Shown piece by piece: positions 61,525 to 64,000 of a stretch of 64,000 bases of DNA (the stretch's first letter is position 1; each line of letters opens with the position of its first letter). The stretch is from Marinobacter salarius (lineage in GTDB: Bacteria > Pseudomonadota > Gammaproteobacteria > Pseudomonadales > Oleiphilaceae). Made by a program: the position numbers and the translations under genes. The stretch covers positions 2,480,001 to 2,544,000 of the forward strand of contig NZ_CP136693.1 of the NCBI RefSeq assembly GCF_032922745.1, in the 5' to 3' direction. The notes under the pieces are model-generated. The model saw nothing but the letters and a program-made list of their open reading frames with translations, did no database searches and had not been told where the DNA came from.

Positions 61525-64000
61525 TTATCGATTGAATACAGCCACTGACAGGGCGGGTACCGTGAAGGTGCCGTTCGCTGCCGCAGCGGTCTGTTCCGGG
61601 GAGGTGTCCGTCATCACTGAGAAGACCTCGTTAAGGCTGGTGTCCAGTGCCTGTTGGGTCCCTGTGCTGTTGATCACCACGACGATCTGATTCACGTCAC
61701 TGTCCAGATCGGCCAGGCCGTTGTCGGGGCCATCGTCCAGACTGAAGGCGATCACGCCGGGTACCTGACTGGGGCCGGTGTTGTGGAACGACAGCCGTTC
61801 ACTGACCTGTTCAGCGGTGCGTAGACGGAAGAGCTCGCTTTCGCCACGAACCGTCAACAACTTCTCGACCTGCTCGCGGGTGTAGTCGATCTCGCTTGGC
61901 GTTGGGCCGGCCTGGAACTGGCCGATGATCTCGGTGATCAGGTCCCAGTTCGCGCCGTCCTTGTCCTGACGGGGCAGGCCACGATTCCAGGCGGTTTCCT
62001 GGTAACTGAAGTCGACTTCATTAAACCAGTCCCCGGAATCGTAACTGTCCCTTTCCATGGATTTGGAACGCAGCAATTCCGAGCCCATATGGATGAAGGG
62101 AATGCCCTGGCTGAGAATGGGGACGGAAAGGCTCACCACCTGCATCTGGGCACGTTCCTGAAGCGTGGCGGCGAAATCCGCCTTGTACTGGTTGTTGTCC
62201 CAGAGCGTCTGGTTGTCGTGCTTGGAGACGTAGTTGATGATTTCCTGGGGATCGCTGGTATACCCGGCATTCTGACCGTTGTAATCGATCTCTCCGCCGG
62301 TTCTGGTGGTGCCATCAGCGGTGACCAGTGAATAGTCGCTCAAGCTGCCGGCAATGCCAACACGGATCCAGTCGCTGATCTGCAGTAGTCGAGTTTTCTC
62401 AGCGTCGCTGCCGCTGTTTCGGTCGTTGGGAATGCTGAACAGACCATTGCTGAAGCCCTGGTTGGCGCGCAGTGCGTCGCCGCCATCGAAGGGGGCACCA
62501 CCACGTACGGCGTCACGCAGGCGGTCGTTGAAGGAGCCGATGCCCGTTCCGGCCATGTTCGGCTGGATGGCGTTGACACCACGAGCGTTATCGGCGACTT
62601 CACCGAAGTTCCAGCCCTCACCGTAGAAGTAGGTGTCTGGATCGACTGCAGTTACGGCGGCCAATGCCTTCTCCATATTCGACAGCATGTGATGCCCCAT
62701 CAGATCGAAGCGGAATCCGGAAATGCCGTACTCCGATGTCCAGGTGACCAGGGAGTCGATCATCAGTTTTTCCATCATCCGGTGCTCGGACGCCGTATTT
62801 TCACAGCAGGTTGATTGCTCAACGACACCGGTTTCGGGGTTCTGGCGGTGGTAGTAGCCGGGGACCAGTTTGTCGAGGACCGACTTGTCGGCAAGCCCAG
62901 AGGCGTTGGTGTGGTTGTAGACCACATCCAGGACCACGTTCAGGCCCAGATTGGTGGCGGACTGCACCATTTCACGGAATTCCCGTATCCGGGTTACGCC
63001 GTTGGCATCGGAGGCATAGCTGCCCTCGGGAACGGTGTAGTGGACGGGGTCATAGCCCCAGTTGAAGCTGTCGAGGCCACGAAAAGTGCCATACAGCGCC
63101 TGGGCGTCGCCGGTTGTCGGGTCGAAGGATGCCAGGACCGTGCGGATGGTATCGCCACTGCCGCAGAGGTCCGCATAGTTCGCTGCGGCTTCGTCGGACA
63201 GGTCGCACAGTTTGCTGAAGTCGTCGTTGATATTGACCACCTCGGCCGGGTCTTCGTTGATCGTTGCGATATCGAAGGACGGCAGCAGGTGGAGGTGGGT
63301 GATGCCAGCGTTCGCCAGGCTTTCCAAGTGGGTGACGCCATCGCTGGTGGATTCCGTAAAGGCGGCGTACTTGCCCCGATTGGCCGCTGCAACGGTTTCG
63401 TCGGTGGCGCTGAAATCGCGAATATGGGTTTCATACACCACGACATCCTCGGGTGCCTGCACTGTCGGTGGGGTCAGGCTGTCCCAGTTGGCCGGTTTCA
63501 AGTCGCTGTCAGCCAGGTCGACGACCTGCGCATACACCCCATTTTCGGAAAGGCTCAGGGCATAGGGGTCCGATGTCATAGTGGTTTCGATGGCATCGGT
63601 ACGGGGGTGGTAGACCGTCACTTCATACTGGTAGAACTTACGGTCGACATCGGTGGTATTGCCGGTATGCCTCCAGACACCATTCTCCCGAATCATGTCT
63701 ACCGGATAGCCGCTCACCATGCTGCCGTCGGCATTGAACACGTGCAGGCGCATGCTCTGGGCGGTTGGGGCCCAAACTGCAAACCCGGTATCGGCGCCGC
63801 TAACGGTAGCGCCCAGAGTGCCGTCATAGGCATAGAGATCGTCGAGCACACCCGGGATCTGAAGGCGGGTAGCCGATATCAGCTCATCATTGCCATTGTA
63901 GGCGCCGGCAATCAGTTGGCCGCGCAAAGCGTCCATTTTGGTCTGACTGTCTGTGTCCACGCTATAGGCCGGCCAGCCCGCAAGATGGGGGAATGCCTCT
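61525..64000 (-). CDS. pulA: Pullulanase-type alpha-1,6-glucosidase, 5' end beyond window
   Basis: GH13 debranching enzyme that hydrolyses alpha-1,6 links of pullulan and starch. About 825 residues are visible and the frame stays open to the right edge (FPHLAGWPAY just before the edge), so the signal and N-terminal carbohydrate-binding modules are outside. A CBM48-like module (FAVWAPTAQSMRLHVFN) precedes the barrel. Conserved regions are VLDVVYNHTN (about 62910-62940), GFRFDLMGHH with the nucleophile Asp (about 62690-62720), YGEGWNFGEV with the acid/base Glu (about 62600-62630) and YVSKHDNQTLWD (about 62200-62235). The C-terminal part is the DUF3372-like domain. An internal ATG at 63960 is not the true start. 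Confidence 0.93.
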   Translation of the reverse strand, partial: EAFPHLAGWPAYSVDTDSQTKMDALRGQLIAGAYNGNDELISATRLQIPGVLDDLYAYDGTLGATVSGADTGFAVWAPTAQSMRLHVFNADGSMVSGYPVDMIRENGVWRHTGNTTDVDRKFYQYEVTVYHPRTDAIETTMTSDPYALSLSENGVYAQVVDLADSDLKPANWDSLTPPTVQAPEDVVVYETHIRDFSATDETVAAANRGKYAAFTESTSDGVTHLESLANAGITHLHLLPSFDIATINEDPAEVVNINDDFSKLCDLSDEAAANYADLCGSGDTIRTVLASFDPTTGDAQALYGTFRGLDSFNWGYDPVHYTVPEGSYASDANGVTRIREFREMVQSATNLGLNVVLDVVYNHTNASGLADKSVLDKLVPGYYHRQNPETGVVEQSTCCENTASEHRMMEKLMIDSLVTWTSEYGISGFRFDLMGHHMLSNMEKALAAVTAVDPDTYFYGEGWNFGEVADNARGVNAIQPNMAGTGIGSFNDRLRDAVRGGAPFDGGDALRANQGFSNGLFSIPNDRNSGSDAEKTRLLQISDWIRVGIAGSLSDYSLVTADGTTRTGGEIDYNGQNAGYTSDPQEIINYVSKHDNQTLWDNNQYKADFAATLQERAQMQVVSLSVPILSQGIPFIHMGSELLRSKSMERDSYDSGDWFNEVDFSYQETAWNRGLPRQDKDGANWDLITEIIGQFQAGPTPSEIDYTREQVEKLLTVRGESELFRLRTAEQVSERLSFHNTGPSQVPGVIAFSLDDGPDNGLADLDSDVNQIVVVINSTGTQQALDTSLNEVFSVMTDTSPEQTAAAANGTFTVPALSVAVFNR

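Noticed and set aside
1..64000. CRISPR array, prophage or defence island
   Set aside because: No regularly spaced repeats, phage structural genes, restriction enzymes or toxin-antitoxin pairs were seen.

Overview
The window looks like a chromosome segment of a marine gammaproteobacterium, most likely Marinobacter or a close relative. This is an inference from protein similarity, moderate-to-high GC and gene order; no rRNA is present to settle it. About 50 protein genes, four tRNAs, many Rho-independent terminators and one complete group II intron can be supported. There is no CRISPR array, prophage or IS transposase.

Region 1 (1-16050) is an ancient housekeeping block. It holds the 3' end of an RNase AM (yciV) gene, a UPF0149 gene and rne on the minus strand. 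On the plus strand follow rluC, a HAD phosphatase, sppA, then yceD-rpmF-plsX-fabD-fabG-acpP-fabF-pabC-mltG-tmk, with yceF (maf) opposed. This is the 23S pseudouridylation / L32 / fatty-acid-synthesis order known from Pseudomonas. The operon starts at a near-perfect sigma-70 promoter only a few bases from the yceD ATG, and acpP is followed by a strong terminator.

Region 2 (16100-27600) is catabolic. An AraC-type regulator (PruR-like), putA and putP form a proline-use module. acnB, miaE (apparently frameshifted at its 5' end) and the divergent finR/fpr redox pair follow.

Region 3 (27600-37200) is accessory: an SMR exporter, an unknown membrane protein, a DUF2182/DUF1326 pair divergent from a STAND ATPase with a C-terminal OmpR-type DNA-binding domain, a membrane-anchored GDPD, an LTA-synthase-like sulfatase, and a lipoprotein with a lysozyme-like motif.

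Region 4 (37400-41710) is the aapJQMP amino-acid ABC operon, with a candidate sigma-54 promoter and an intercistronic hairpin after the binding-protein gene.

Region 5 (41700-59050) is a second conserved block: lpxH, ppiB, glnS, cysS, folD, tRNA-Pro/Arg/His/Leu, tig, clpP, clpX, lon, hupB, ppiD. glcB (malate synthase G) sits between cysS and folD.

Region 6 (59050-64000) is a class C group II intron inserted just after the terminator between convergent ppiD and a small lipoprotein gene, then a pullulanase gene that runs off the right edge. The intron supplies the last two codons and the stop of the lipoprotein gene.
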